64,000 nucleotides of DNA, from positions 682,001 to 746,000 of the forward strand of contig NZ_PIPP01000001.1 in the NCBI RefSeq assembly GCF_003987345.1. Direction: 5' to 3'. Made by a program: the position numbers and the translations under genes. Position 1 is the first letter of the stretch, and the number at the start of each line of letters is the position of its first letter. The stretch is from Aliidiomarina shirensis (lineage in GTDB: Bacteria > Pseudomonadota > Gammaproteobacteria > Enterobacterales > Alteromonadaceae). Positions 9,871-19,149 of this stretch are shown in pieces. The notes below the pieces were generated by a model that was not told the DNA's origin, ran no database searches, and worked only from the letters and a program-made list of their open reading frames with translations.

Positions 9871-10344
9871 ATGAAATCGAAAAATAAATCTGTACCTACA
9901 ATAGCCCTGAATAAAAAAGCACGCCACGAATATTTTCTTGAAGATAAGTTCGAAGCGGGCCTTGAATTAGAGGGTTGGGAAGTAAAAAGCATCCGCAACG
10001 GCAAAGTAAATATTGCCGATAGTTACGTGATCTTAAAAAACGGTGAAGCTTATTTGCTGGGTTCTCAAATTCAGCCGCTGCATCAAGCATCAAGCCATGT
10101 AGTCTGTGATCCAGATCGGACCCGTAAATTACTTCTGAAGAAAAAACAGCTGAGCGTTTTATTTAGCAAAGTTGAGCGTGATGGCTACGCCATTGTAGCC
10201 ACCGCGATGTATTGGAAAGGCCCGTGGATAAAGCTAGAAATTTACTTAGCCAAGGGTAAAAAATCCCATGATAAGCGCGACACCGTGAAAGACCGCGATT
10301 GGGCCCGCGAAAAAGAACGTATGATGAAGCACAGCGTACGTTAA
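9871..10344 (+). CDS. smpB: SsrA-binding protein SmpB
   Basis: 157 residues from the ATG at 9871 ([19 protein letters not shown]). SmpB binds tmRNA and takes it into stalled ribosomes for trans-translation. The conserved oligonucleotide-binding core is present ([22 protein letters not shown], split by the family's loops), and the basic C-terminal tail [17 protein letters not shown] that occupies the mRNA channel is complete. No Shine-Dalgarno sequence precedes the ATG. Its stop overlaps, tail to tail, the stop of the pilin-like gene (10341-10344). Confidence 0.95.
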   Translation: MKSKNKSVPTIALNKKARHEYFLEDKFEAGLELEGWEVKSIRNGKVNIADSYVILKNGEAYLLGSQIQPLHQASSHVVCDPDRTRKLLLKKKQLSVLFSKVERDGYAIVATAMYWKGPWIKLEIYLAKGKKSHDKRDTVKDRDWAREKERMMKHSVR

Positions 10345-12017
10345 AACCCACAACCACAGTAGGTTTGTACGTTTTGCCATTGTCCAGAAGCGCTGCATTG
10401 CGCCGTTCCAGTGCAGTGCCATTCACTTCCCATCGTTGCGCAGCCCAATCCACTTTGAGTAACCTGAGCTGAGCTGCCCGCTGCGGTTTCAGGAAAGTTC
10501 AATGTAGTAAATGTGAGTGGCTCGGTACCTTGAATGGGCTCCTGAACGAGAAAGCCCGGGCAGTTTGCCTCGGTTCGTTGCCAGTTGATCATCGCTACAA
10601 TATCACGCCAGACATTGGTGTTTTTCCGATTCCGAGCCCTTATTCGCACCATTTCTTGCCATGATTCACCAGGCGCTAAATCCTTACTTACGGAACAAGT
10701 GGTATTGCCAGCTTGCAGTGGTGCAACGATCTCCGGCGTGCATTGCCCCGAGGCACCCGGTACTAAAACCTCAAACTCACACCCATGCACGCACTCACCG
10801 CCACCAATGCCAATATTTGCTACGAATTGTTGCTCACCTTGCTCACGGTTACACCCTTGGCAGCTTTGCAGTGATAGCGCCGGTGATGTAGGTGCCTCAC
10901 ACCAACGATATTCGTACATACAGTTGTATAAATTCTTATATAAAATATCCAGCTCCGCGTGCAGCTCATCGAGGGATTCTGCCGGATATCCACGCAGTTC
11001 TACCGGCGCGTCTACAACCACATCACCAGCGCTTACGAAGTTGGCCGTAATGCTATTCATATTCCCATGTTGAACACTTAGTGTATTCGCCTGCCCGTGA
11101 TTTATATTAGCAACGTTGCTCTCTATGCGTGCTATTTCTGCCTGGGCCGCACTGCCGCTGGTTGCCTGCAACTGATTCGCATTAAATCTATTCGACGATA
11201 TGCGCGTTGCCTGCGCGTTTATCACCGCCACGTTTTGAAAGTGTGCATTGGCAGCGTAGGTATCTTGCATCTGCATTTGTTCTTGCTGCCAAACATTAAT
11301 AAAGCTATTCGAAGTTAAGCGCAGTAAACCTACATCTCCCTCTTGGCCTGACATTGAAGCGGTATTAAAAACTTCACTCGCTAACGTATTCGCCGTTAGG
11401 CTAGTGGCCGTTACGCGCTCACTCTCTAACACTGCGGTATTTAATTGCGAGGTGGTTAATTCATCACTAGTCAATTCATTGCTATTTATTGTTTCAGCCA
11501 ACAATTCTTCAATATTGACGATTGCAGAACTAGACATGCCTAAGTTCGTATTCATGGCAGAGGGTGTTTCACCACTGCGTTTTAACCAACCAGAACTCCC
11601 AGCATGATCATTCGTATTTGCAGGCTCCGTTGCGAGCTGTAACCACAGTTCACTACCACTTACCCAACTAGCCGCTAAATATGGTTGTACCCGCTCTACC
11701 CGGTTTCGGCCATACAACTTGATACGCAATGCATGCGGGGTTTCCGAGGGCGACGCACTTGGAACCAACTCAATAGATTCTACGTAGTCGTTTACGCTCC
11801 CTGCGAAAGGAGGCAACGGCCAGTGCCCATTTTTTTGGTAATAGTGCATGATCGCCATACGGGTTTGATGCAGTGTTTCCACAATTAGCTCATCTTGCAA
11901 TGCATAAGCTTTACTTTGATTATAAATTTGTACTCCCAGCGCCGAACCCGCTATCGCAATCAATAACACCAGCAACATGATCAACCCGTATCCGGATTGA
12001 GCACTAAAGCGAGACAC
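10341..12017 (-). CDS. Large prepilin-like protein, candidate Tad pilus tip adhesin
   Basis: 558 residues. The N-terminus [20 protein letters not shown] looks like a class III signal with cleavage after Gly9; the usual Glu at mature position 5 is Met, as in tip-capping pseudopilins such as GspK. After the pilin helix comes a small domain (about 60-150), then nine consecutive pentapeptides at 180-224 with a hydrophobic middle residue ([15 protein letters not shown] and so on), and further solenoid-like sequence to about 335. The last 195 residues hold 14 cysteines (366 to 556), while residues 1-365 have none, suggesting a disulphide-rich head. The layout recalls PilV-type adhesins (pilin stem, stalk, variable head). 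It is the last gene of the Tad operon and starts 14 nt inside the preceding one. The adhesin role is inferred. Confidence 0.6.
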   Translation of the reverse strand: MSRFSAQSGYGLIMLLVLLIAIAGSALGVQIYNQSKAYALQDELIVETLHQTRMAIMHYYQKNGHWPLPPFAGSVNDYVESIELVPSASPSETPHALRIKLYGRNRVERVQPYLAASWVSGSELWLQLATEPANTNDHAGSSGWLKRSGETPSAMNTNLGMSSSAIVNIEELLAETINSNELTSDELTTSQLNTAVLESERVTATSLTANTLASEVFNTASMSGQEGDVGLLRLTSNSFINVWQQEQMQMQDTYAANAHFQNVAVINAQATRISSNRFNANQLQATSGSAAQAEIARIESNVANINHGQANTLSVQHGNMNSITANFVSAGDVVVDAPVELRGYPAESLDELHAELDILYKNLYNCMYEYRWCEAPTSPALSLQSCQGCNREQGEQQFVANIGIGGGECVHGCEFEVLVPGASGQCTPEIVAPLQAGNTTCSVSKDLAPGESWQEMVRIRARNRKNTNVWRDIVAMINWQRTEANCPGFLVQEPIQGTEPLTFTTLNFPETAAGSSAQVTQSGLGCATMGSEWHCTGTAQCSASGQWQNVQTYCGCGF

Positions 12018-12441
12018 GGCTTTGCCCCTGTAAACCTAATAACGCATTGATAAGATCTAAATTATCATCAGGATAAAATTGTTGCCCTTCGATGAGTGTT
12101 AACGTGGCGAGCCGGAGATGAGTAACGGCTAGGTTATGCCGCGCTTCTCGCATATCAGGTTGGTGCTTTAAAGCTTGTTGATAGGCGTTCTTCGCTGCTT
12201 CAATGCGCTGTTCGCGTAGATGCACATTGCCGAGTAAGAACCAGCTCTGAGCATCCTTTTCATTCGCCCGCAACAATTGGCGTAACGCACTTTCAGCGCC
12301 CAAGAGATCGCCATTCCGATAACTGGCAATAGCTTGATTTTCCCATTGAATTTGTTCATCAAACTGCAAACGCGGGGTTGCTGAACAAGCCGTAAGGAAA
12401 CATATAATACATGCCGACAAAACAATTCTTAAATTTCTCAT
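12004..12441 (-). CDS. TPR lipoprotein, TadD-like
   Basis: 145 residues with a lipoprotein signal (core followed by LTAC, Cys19 lipidated) and about two to three tetratricopeptide repeats: NQAIASYRNGDLLGAESALRQLL, then SWFLLGNVHLREQRIEAAKNAYQQAL and ARHNLAVTHLR (shortened here). TadD proteins are TPR lipoproteins helping secretin assembly in Tad systems; this one is short but correctly placed. The start overlaps the DUF192 gene by 4 nt and its stop overlaps the pilin-like gene by 14 nt. Confidence 0.75.
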   Translation of the reverse strand: MRNLRIVLSACIICFLTACSATPRLQFDEQIQWENQAIASYRNGDLLGAESALRQLLRANEKDAQSWFLLGNVHLREQRIEAAKNAYQQALKHQPDMREARHNLAVTHLRLATLTLIEGQQFYPDDNLDLINALLGLQGQSRVSL

Positions 12442-12818
12442 TGCAGGAGCTCCTTATCCCGTTCTTGCTGCCAAAATCCATGCTTAGCTAACACTCCGGC
12501 TGGTAATTCAATCACGCTTTGCGCATCGGCGCGATAGCGCCAAGACGAAGGCTTAACGTTGGTTTCAACATGAACGATTTCTTTGCGTTTGTTTAACCAA
12601 ATCAAATCGATATCCGTGGCCATGGCAAATGTATGAATACTTCGGCAAGGGTTTAGCCAAACGCCTAAAGCATTGCCTCTTGCCCCCCAGCCCAGCAGCC
12701 TATTCCAGCCATTTTTCGCTACCTTTAACTGGCCAAGAAACTGTCGGTTTTCCTGCCAGACACATATCAACGATGCGAATTGACCGTGACATTGAATTCG
12801 AACACTCCATTGCACCAT
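12438..12818 (-). CDS. DUF192 family protein within the Tad operon
   Basis: 126 residues covering one DUF192 (COG1430) domain: LLGWGARGNALGVWLNPCRSIHTFAM, with the conserved CxSxHTFxM core, then IDLIWLN and the VIELPAGVL turn. Family members are small beta-barrel proteins, often exported, of unknown function. No clear signal peptide is visible here, so it may be cytoplasmic. It sits 27 nt after tadC and overlaps the TPR gene by 4 nt, so it is an integral operon member. Confidence 0.8.
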   Translation of the reverse strand: MVQWSVRIQCHGQFASLICVWQENRQFLGQLKVAKNGWNRLLGWGARGNALGVWLNPCRSIHTFAMATDIDLIWLNKRKEIVHVETNVKPSSWRYRADAQSVIELPAGVLAKHGFWQQERDKELLQ

Positions 12819-12845
12819 GTGCTTGCCCTCCTTGCTCTCGATACA

Positions 12846-13469
12846 TTATGTTGGCCACATTAATTTACCGATGATCACACCGATGAAAGGCAACATCGTT
12901 GCCGGAAAAACGAATACAACCAACGGTAGCAACAAACGAACCGGTGCTTCTTGAGCACGGGTTTCTATCTCTTCGGCTACTTGCTGACGCCGAACTTCAG
13001 CTTGGTAATTTAATAAATCAGCAAGTCGACCTCCATGCTGATTTGCTTGAACTAATAAACTTACAAACATAGCCATTTCCGGCCCTGGAAGCGCTAGTTT
13101 TAGCTTTTTAAGGCTTTCAGACAGCGTTTCACCGGTGCGAGTGCGGCGCAATAACTCGCGCATCTCAAGCATCAGCGGATTGCCAACGCCATTCGCCGTG
13201 CTCACGATGCGTTGTAATGCACTTTGTAATGGGTATCCCGCCGATAACAACATGGCTAAGGTTTCCATAAACGCAGGTAATGCATAGCGTGCTTGTTGCC
13301 GGTATGCTTGCTTCGAACGCAGTAGCCAAATTTTGCGTAATGCATTCGATACTGAACTCGAGTATTGGTCTGCTTTTGCGCTAAACATTCCCCGAGCGCG
13401 CAAAATTAACGCCACGCACGTTCCAAAACCAAGAGCAAAAATGGCGATCAGCAATGTTGGTTCATTCAT
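12846..13469 (-). CDS. tadC: Tad pilus inner-membrane platform protein TadC
   Basis: 207 residues of the type II secretion F (GspF) family: an N-terminal membrane segment, the cytoplasmic helical bundle with FMETLAMLLSAGYPLQSALQRI, SLLVQANQHGGRLADLL, and two C-terminal membrane helices (LLLPLVVFVFPATMLPFIGVI). It is shorter than typical TadC (about 290-300), lacking part of the N-terminal half. It overlaps tadB by 4 nt, as in other Tad loci where the two form the platform driven by TadA. Confidence 0.85.
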   Translation of the reverse strand: MNEPTLLIAIFALGFGTCVALILRARGMFSAKADQYSSSVSNALRKIWLLRSKQAYRQQARYALPAFMETLAMLLSAGYPLQSALQRIVSTANGVGNPLMLEMRELLRRTRTGETLSESLKKLKLALPGPEMAMFVSLLVQANQHGGRLADLLNYQAEVRRQQVAEEIETRAQEAPVRLLLPLVVFVFPATMLPFIGVIIGKLMWPT

Positions 13470-14332
13470 AGCGGAACCTCTATTTTTAGCATGCGATTAA
13501 TCAACCAATGACCCGCCGTGAGCATACATAGCATTATCACCGCTAAAGCCCAGCCAATATGTTGGGTACTGAGCTGTTGCATCACTTGCTTTTCCATTCC
13601 CCAAAGCACTATGCATAGAAAAACAGGCAGTGCCGTCATCACCCTCCCCTGAATTCTGCCTTGTGCGCTCAGGCTTAAAATGCGTTGCTGGAGTTGTAAC
13701 TTCTTACGCATGCTTGCCGCCAATCGCTCCAATAACGGCGCTTGCTGGCCACCCGTTTCATAACCGAGCTTAAGCGCCACCACAGTTCTATCGAGCTCAA
13801 TCGAAGGAACCCGTTGTTGTAGGTCCGATAATGCATCGGCGAAGGATTTACCGAGCCTTAGCTGGCGGGTAACTAATGTCATTTCTTGCGCCAAGGGCAC
13901 TGGCATTTCGCGCGCTAAAAACTGAAGCCCTGCTTGCATACTGCCACCTGAGCGCAATATGTTCGCCAACAGCAATAGAGCGTCTGGAAGTTGTCGTTGA
14001 AACGTTTTTAATCGCTTACGCTTCAGGTATTGGTAAAATCGCCAAGGCCCGATAATCAGCGCAGTTATTATGAGAAGCAGCCAGATCCACGTTATTGCGA
14101 ACAGCCAAAGCAATACGAAAGTAGCGAGGAGAACAACTAACCAAATAGCCAGCAATTGGCGTACAGGAACGAACAAAAACAGCTCAGTTAGGCTTTGTTG
14201 CATCCGGTGCTCATAAGTATCTTGGTAGCTAGCTGCCACCTTAGAAAGCGCCATACTCAAGAAATAAGAGAATGCTGCACTGCTAATTCCAATAAAAAAT
14301 AGCACTACAAATATGTCCATATATTTGCTCAC
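13466..14332 (-). CDS. tadB: Tad pilus inner-membrane platform protein TadB
   Basis: 288 residues, GspF-type: an N-terminal membrane helix, a pair of membrane helices (about 55-95), a cytoplasmic bundle with LPDALLLLANILRSGGSMQAGLQ and LKLGYETGGQQAPLLERLA, then two C-terminal membrane helices. It works with TadC as the membrane platform on which Flp subunits are assembled. It follows tadA by 52 nt and is coupled to tadC. Confidence 0.88.
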   Translation of the reverse strand: MSKYMDIFVVLFFIGISSAAFSYFLSMALSKVAASYQDTYEHRMQQSLTELFLFVPVRQLLAIWLVVLLATFVLLWLFAITWIWLLLIITALIIGPWRFYQYLKRKRLKTFQRQLPDALLLLANILRSGGSMQAGLQFLAREMPVPLAQEMTLVTRQLRLGKSFADALSDLQQRVPSIELDRTVVALKLGYETGGQQAPLLERLAASMRKKLQLQQRILSLSAQGRIQGRVMTALPVFLCIVLWGMEKQVMQQLSTQHIGWALAVIMLCMLTAGHWLINRMLKIEVPL

Positions 14333-14384
14333 TTACGTTGAGTTTTCTTTCCGTGTTTCTTAATTAACTTATATAAAACATGCA

Positions 14385-15662
14385 TCAGAACATCAGAGCA
14401 CTCTCTTGATTCAATTGCGCTAGTATTTGCTCGCGCTCACTTGTTGCTAGATGCTCGATAAATTTAGGAATTTGCCCGGTAACTTCGTGGGTTTGAGTGT
14501 TCACGTTAAAGCGAACTAATTCCGCAAGTTGCAACACATCGCCATCACTCCCTTGTAGTTCCGCCAAACTAGTAACGACGCGTTTACCGTTCGCCAATCG
14601 CGTTATTTGCACTAAGAGCTTAACCGCACCCAAGATTTGTTGACGAATTGCGCTCATGGGTATTTCAATTCCTGCCATTAACACCATAGTTTCCAACCGC
14701 CGCAAAGCATCTCGTGGAGTATTCGCATGCAGTGTAGTTAACGATCCATCGTGTCCGGTATTCATCGCCTGTAACATATCTAAGCTTTCTCCCGCCCTAC
14801 ATTCCCCAACAACAATGCGATCTGGCCGCATACGCAGCGCATTAACTACAAGCTGACGAATACTCACCAAACCTTCGCCCTCCTGATTCGCAGGGCGCGC
14901 CTCTAGCCTTACTAAATTAGCGTGTTGAAGTTGCAGCTCGGCAGCATCTTCAATCGTAATAATACGTTCATGTTCAGGAATAAAATCAGCAAGAATATTG
15001 AGTAATGTGGTTTTTCCACTGCCCGTACCTCCGCAAATAATCATGTTTTGCCGGCTGGTTACCGCAGCTTCAAGTAATTTAGCTAATGCGTTACTTACAC
15101 TCCCCGAGGTTTTCAAATCCGCCATGGTTAGCCGGTTAATCGCAAACTTACGAATCGTTAAACATGCACCGTCCACCGCCAACGGCGGTATCACCGCATT
15201 CACGCGGGAGCCGTTCGCTAATCGCGCGTCTACCATCGGCGCACTATCATCGATACGCCTACCCAGAGGCGTAACAATTCGTTCTATCACCCGACGTACC
15301 GCTTGTTCATCGCGAAAACGATATTTACTTTCTTCGAGGCTACCACCGCGCTCCACAAACAGTTGGTTAAAGCGATTCAGCATAATTTCGGTAACCTCTG
15401 GATCGCGCAACAAACTTTCTAACGGCCCTAAACCGACCAAATCATCAATAGCACGCTGTATGAGCGCTTCCTCATCCACGCTTTGAATTTCTATCGCTTC
15501 GCGCTGCAGCTCAGAACGAATCGCGTTGGCAACCAGCTCTCGCAATTCAGCATCGGATAGCAAATCGATATCGGTATGATGTATGTTTAGGGAGTTCAGA
15601 GTGTTCTCGAGCAAACGGTTATATCGGCTTTGTTCTTGCTCAGCGAAATCGGTAAAGTTCAT
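14385..15662 (-). CDS. tadA: Tad pilus assembly ATPase TadA (CpaF family)
   Basis: 425 residues of the type II/IV secretion ATPase superfamily. Walker A is GGTGSGKT at 211-218; Walker B and the Asp/His boxes follow (RIITIEDAAELQL, GHDGSLTTLHANTPRDAL). The hexameric enzyme powers Flp pilus extension and, in some systems, retraction. It starts 3 nt after rcpA, so coupling within the secretion-machinery core is tight. Confidence 0.93.
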   Translation of the reverse strand: MNFTDFAEQEQSRYNRLLENTLNSLNIHHTDIDLLSDAELRELVANAIRSELQREAIEIQSVDEEALIQRAIDDLVGLGPLESLLRDPEVTEIMLNRFNQLFVERGGSLEESKYRFRDEQAVRRVIERIVTPLGRRIDDSAPMVDARLANGSRVNAVIPPLAVDGACLTIRKFAINRLTMADLKTSGSVSNALAKLLEAAVTSRQNMIICGGTGSGKTTLLNILADFIPEHERIITIEDAAELQLQHANLVRLEARPANQEGEGLVSIRQLVVNALRMRPDRIVVGECRAGESLDMLQAMNTGHDGSLTTLHANTPRDALRRLETMVLMAGIEIPMSAIRQQILGAVKLLVQITRLANGKRVVTSLAELQGSDGDVLQLAELVRFNVNTQTHEVTGQIPKFIEHLATSEREQILAQLNQESALMF

Positions 15663-15665
15663 ATT

Positions 15666-17012
15666 TTAGTTCTCCGTGAACTCACGCATGCCGGTGCATC
15701 CGATGGCAGCGAATGCACGCCATAACTGTTCCTGTTCAGCGAGTATCTTTTCACTACGAATATTTTGCGCCTGCAAATCACGCGGCGTTATAAACACCAC
15801 AAGCTCGGTTTCTTGCGATTGCTGATCGCGATTCGATAATAGGCGTCCGAGTCCATTACCAACGCCAGGTAAACCTGAGTGCATTTCACTATTTTCTTGG
15901 CTAACGAGCCCCGCGATCACTAAGGTTTCCCCCTCCGCAACAGTAACCATAGTTTCAGCTCGGCGCGTTCTTAATCCGGGCACACCCTGAACCGCTACAC
16001 CTTGATCCGGCTGACTCAATTCACTGACCACTTGCGTTCGAATACGGCCATCAGCGAGTTTCACCGGTTCAACTCGCAGATAAATGCCATAGTTTTTAAA
16101 ATCCACTTCAGTTGCTCCCTGCAATGTAATCTGTGGAATAGGAATTTCGCCACCAGCTAAAAACTCAGCACTTTGCCCACTCTCCACTCGGAGTTTTGGG
16201 GTGGCAAGCACACGACCCTCACCCCGCTCTTGCATCATTTGCAGCGTGCTAGCAAAACTGCTGGCCCAGCCCACATATCCATACTGGCCAGCCGGCAGCG
16301 CACTTAACAACGATTCTTGCCCAGGAATCGCGTTCATACTGCCTTCGCCAATCGCTCGAAACCTAGCGCCCCCTTGCCAATCGCTCACAACGCCTAACGC
16401 CGGGCCAGCCATACTCTGCTGCCAACGCAACCCAAGTTGTCGTAATGAGCGCCGATTGATTTCATATACTTTCACTTCTAACTCTAGCGTGGCCACCTCC
16501 GTTGCCATGACCTGCACTTGGGTAATATTGAGAACCGGAAACGCTTCCTTTAACTGCTGTAATTTAGCGAACACCAGATCATCCACTTGCCCTAGGACGA
16601 TTGGTTTTCCCAACTGCCAGAGTACTTCAATGGTTGCACTGGTATTTTCTAACTCAGCTAACAGTGCTTTTAGAACCGGTTCCGGTTCGGTATACACCTG
16701 AACACGAATTCGTTGTCGGCTACCATCCTCCAACCACCAAATAACGTCGGTTTGGCCAGCTTGCAGCGCCATAATCATCAGTTCGCGGTCATTTATCAGC
16801 CGAGCTTCGGCAACGTCCGGTTTTGCAAGAGCGACTCGGCTTATCGCATGCGCCGTGCTGATAACATCTGTTGTGCCTTCGGCCAAAACAACATCTTCCA
16901 CCACTCGACTATGCTTTGTTTCTTTAACGTTCAACACCTCACCATGAGCCGTAGGTAAGCGCACCATTAACAGGAGCACAAATGCGAGGTGTGTAGTCGA
17001 TACCCTTAGCAT
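15666..17012 (-). CDS. rcpA: Outer-membrane secretin RcpA (CpaC family)
   Basis: 448 residues with a signal peptide (core LAFVLLLMVRLPTAHG). The N-terminal pilus-assembly domain contains VISTAHAISRVALAKPDVAEA, and the C-terminal secretin domain has VLATPKLRVESGQSAEFLAGGEIPIP and GLRTRRAETMVTVAEGETLVIAGL (typical secretin core, broken by the family's turns). It forms the outer-membrane channel for the pilus. Its ATG shares one base with the rcpC stop (TAATG). Confidence 0.9.
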   Translation of the reverse strand: MLRVSTTHLAFVLLLMVRLPTAHGEVLNVKETKHSRVVEDVVLAEGTTDVISTAHAISRVALAKPDVAEARLINDRELMIMALQAGQTDVIWWLEDGSRQRIRVQVYTEPEPVLKALLAELENTSATIEVLWQLGKPIVLGQVDDLVFAKLQQLKEAFPVLNITQVQVMATEVATLELEVKVYEINRRSLRQLGLRWQQSMAGPALGVVSDWQGGARFRAIGEGSMNAIPGQESLLSALPAGQYGYVGWASSFASTLQMMQERGEGRVLATPKLRVESGQSAEFLAGGEIPIPQITLQGATEVDFKNYGIYLRVEPVKLADGRIRTQVVSELSQPDQGVAVQGVPGLRTRRAETMVTVAEGETLVIAGLVSQENSEMHSGLPGVGNGLGRLLSNRDQQSQETELVVFITPRDLQAQNIRSEKILAEQEQLWRAFAAIGCTGMREFTEN

Positions 17013-17860
17013 TATTGAAACTCCCGTGATCTCAGGCCCTGAAGGGTTGTGAATTGCCCCGGTATGATAATTTCAACTTCCGCGGCGCCTTTTAGCTTAC
17101 TTAAGCGCGAAGAATCATTCGCTTTTCGTAAAATGGGCCAAAGCCCCTGACTATCTGCAAGTTGGCGGAGCATGAAGTATTTATCGAGAGGTACGGCAAG
17201 GGTAATCTGCTGATAATCGTGCTTACGTGCTCGATTCCGCTCCGCAACCGACGTTTGTTGCGAAGGCTGCACAGGTTTTTGAGACCGATTTTGCAACTGA
17301 AATTCCGCTTTAGTAACGTTCCCCGTTGCCAAAACTTCTACGCGTTCAAGAATGAGATTAGCGTTTCCATGTATTCCGGCGTAGAGATCAAGTACATCGC
17401 CTGGCTGCAATAAGCCAGCATGCTGTTGTAACGACGTTATTGACATGGAAAACGGAACCATTCCTTGCGTTAACGTATCAGCAAAGCCAAGCTTGGCATC
17501 AGCTTGCAGGTGTAGCCATTGAATTGGTTTGCCAGCTGCAATTGGCGTTTGCAAATCGGCGCGCACTATTTCACCAATGAGCAACTCAGCATCAGTTGGG
17601 TGAATAACATCGCTAGGCAAACTCACTTCATCAAGTTCGCGAACTCGCAAATATTCAGAATCGATACGCATACCCGCATTCAATGGCAGTGTAGATACCA
17701 CAACCGGAACACGAACTGCGGTGCTTTCAACGTGCGTTAGTTGCTGGCTTTCTTTAACCTCTTGAACGTAACGATAAAGCAACACCGCTGAAACCACTGA
17801 ACAAATCACGCCGATCAGAAATGGCAATAACAGCCCTTTTAGTAGCTTTCCCTTAATCAC
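17012..17860 (-). CDS. rcpC: Flp pilus assembly protein RcpC (CpaB family)
   Basis: 282 residues: one N-terminal membrane helix (LLLPFLIGVICSVVSAVLLY), then a periplasmic SAF-like domain (VPVVVSTLPLNAGMRIDSEYL and PIAAGKPIQWLHL), and the RcpC domain with LLQPGDVLDLYAGI. It connects the inner-membrane machine to the secretin. It follows the 199-residue orphan gene by 24 nt. Confidence 0.87.
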   Translation of the reverse strand: MIKGKLLKGLLLPFLIGVICSVVSAVLLYRYVQEVKESQQLTHVESTAVRVPVVVSTLPLNAGMRIDSEYLRVRELDEVSLPSDVIHPTDAELLIGEIVRADLQTPIAAGKPIQWLHLQADAKLGFADTLTQGMVPFSMSITSLQQHAGLLQPGDVLDLYAGIHGNANLILERVEVLATGNVTKAEFQLQNRSQKPVQPSQQTSVAERNRARKHDYQQITLAVPLDKYFMLRQLADSQGLWPILRKANDSSRLSKLKGAAEVEIIIPGQFTTLQGLRSREFQ

Positions 17861-17884
17861 TGCAGTTCCCTCTGCTGTTGATGG

Positions 17885-18484
17885 TTATCTATCTATCATT
17901 TTACTAAGCCGGGTAATAAACACCCTACCGTCGTCTTGTTGCCAGCCAGCAATCGACACGCTCTCCGTTTTATTCTCTTTGGCAAGGACAAAACTTCCTG
18001 CATAAATATCATGCAGCACGATTTGCCAATTACTTGCTTGAGCATCATCTAACGCCTGTCGATAAATACTTCGTATGCTATCGCGAGTAACCCAAGTATG
18101 AATGCTATGATCAGTTGCTTGGTAAACTGAAACCGGAGTTAACGAACTCGCTGTTTCTTCCCTAACTTGCTCTTCAATGTAGGCCTCCGACCAAAGCACA
18201 CGCGAGTCGGAAGCGTATGTAGACACAATATAATCTGCACCGATACAACTCGTTTGCTGCTGTTCTATTTGAAATACAGTACATCCATCGAGGTTGCGTA
18301 ATAACTCCCTTAGCTTTGAATAAGGTAATCTAGCCGGCCAAATATGTAGGTTATAGCTGGCGAACTGTAGTTTACTGCGCGCTTCTAACAGCACATGCTG
18401 AGCGTCAAGAAAACGAGGCGCCATCGCAGGATTGGTATCGGCCATTGATACCATAAGAGCGTGGGCAAAGATCATGGTCACCAT
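17885..18484 (-). CDS. Unknown exported protein in the Tad operon
   Basis: 199 residues, not recognised. The first 22 residues (MVTMIFAHALMVSMADTNPA...) could be a short signal peptide ending near Ala15. The rest is soluble-looking, with two cysteines about 12 residues apart (GCTVF and TSCIG) that could form a disulphide, and a C-terminal half of alternating beta and alpha character (WQIVLHDIYAGSFVLAKE). Its place between the TadE-like gene and rcpC, where some loci carry tadF or a second minor pilin, suggests a minor periplasmic pilus factor, but there is no TadF-like membrane helix. It overlaps the TadE-like gene by 7 nt. Confidence 0.6.
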   Translation of the reverse strand: MVTMIFAHALMVSMADTNPAMAPRFLDAQHVLLEARSKLQFASYNLHIWPARLPYSKLRELLRNLDGCTVFQIEQQQTSCIGADYIVSTYASDSRVLWSEAYIEEQVREETASSLTPVSVYQATDHSIHTWVTRDSIRSIYRQALDDAQASNWQIVLHDIYAGSFVLAKENKTESVSIAGWQQDDGRVFITRLSKMIDR

Positions 18485-19149
18485 GAGCAGTACTCACCAG
18501 AACTACAGGAATTTGTATTCACCGATACTGCGCCACTCGGAACCACATCGACATCTACAAAGCCTAAACGTAGTTGCGAAGGTGCAAATTCGCGGGCGAA
18601 CGGCAAAACAGCAACTAAAGATTGCACATGCTCAAAGCCAATTTTCTGCAAGTAGTGTGATGTTGTTAACGCCTGCGGACGACCAATAAGCTCATGCAAA
18701 TGCTTCGGCGCCCACCCATCACTTAAACGCAAATAACTTAACCATGGCATGGATGCTGAGTCATCCTCCGAAGCAACTAGACTTGCGGCATGCAGGTTCT
18801 TCAAAGGTAAAGAAAAGCCATCCTGCCAATCGAGTAATGACCACAAAGGCTGCATACCTTGAGCAAAGGAATAATCATCGGTTTTACTCGTTTCTAACGT
18901 ATAACCTTCACCGATGCTTAGCCCCAATTCCGTTTGATAATGTTCTAGCTCCCAGGGCTCTAATCCCACTTGTTCGCGCAAAGGCGATTGCTGCAGGTGC
19001 AAGGCTAGCAATTGCTGCCCAGCGTAACGTTGCTGCAATCGCTGATGTAATTCAGGAATGGCCCAAAGCAAAACCGCACCTAACACACTCACTAACAATG
19101 CAAGCTCGATTAAAGCTTGCCCACACGCTCTTCCATAAGCTCTGCTCAT
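18478..19149 (-). CDS. TadE-like pseudopilin
   Basis: 223 residues. The N-terminal GQALIELALLVSVLGAVLLW segment is the TadE-type prepilin motif, with the conserved Glu in IELAL, followed by a single helix. The remainder is extracytoplasmic, ending in NSCSSGEYCSW with two cysteines. TadE/TadF pseudopilins are processed by TadV and needed for Flp pilus formation. It overlaps the TadG-like gene by 4 nt. Confidence 0.75.
   Translation of the reverse strand: MSRAYGRACGQALIELALLVSVLGAVLLWAIPELHQRLQQRYAGQQLLALHLQQSPLREQVGLEPWELEHYQTELGLSIGEGYTLETSKTDDYSFAQGMQPLWSLLDWQDGFSLPLKNLHAASLVASEDDSASMPWLSYLRLSDGWAPKHLHELIGRPQALTTSHYLQKIGFEHVQSLVAVLPFAREFAPSQLRLGFVDVDVVPSGAVSVNTNSCSSGEYCSW

Noticed and set aside
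10585-11073. 162-codon + strand open frame opposite the tip-adhesin gene
   Set aside because: Antisense to a gene with a clear domain plan; composition is Ser/Thr-rich and unlike neighbouring proteins.
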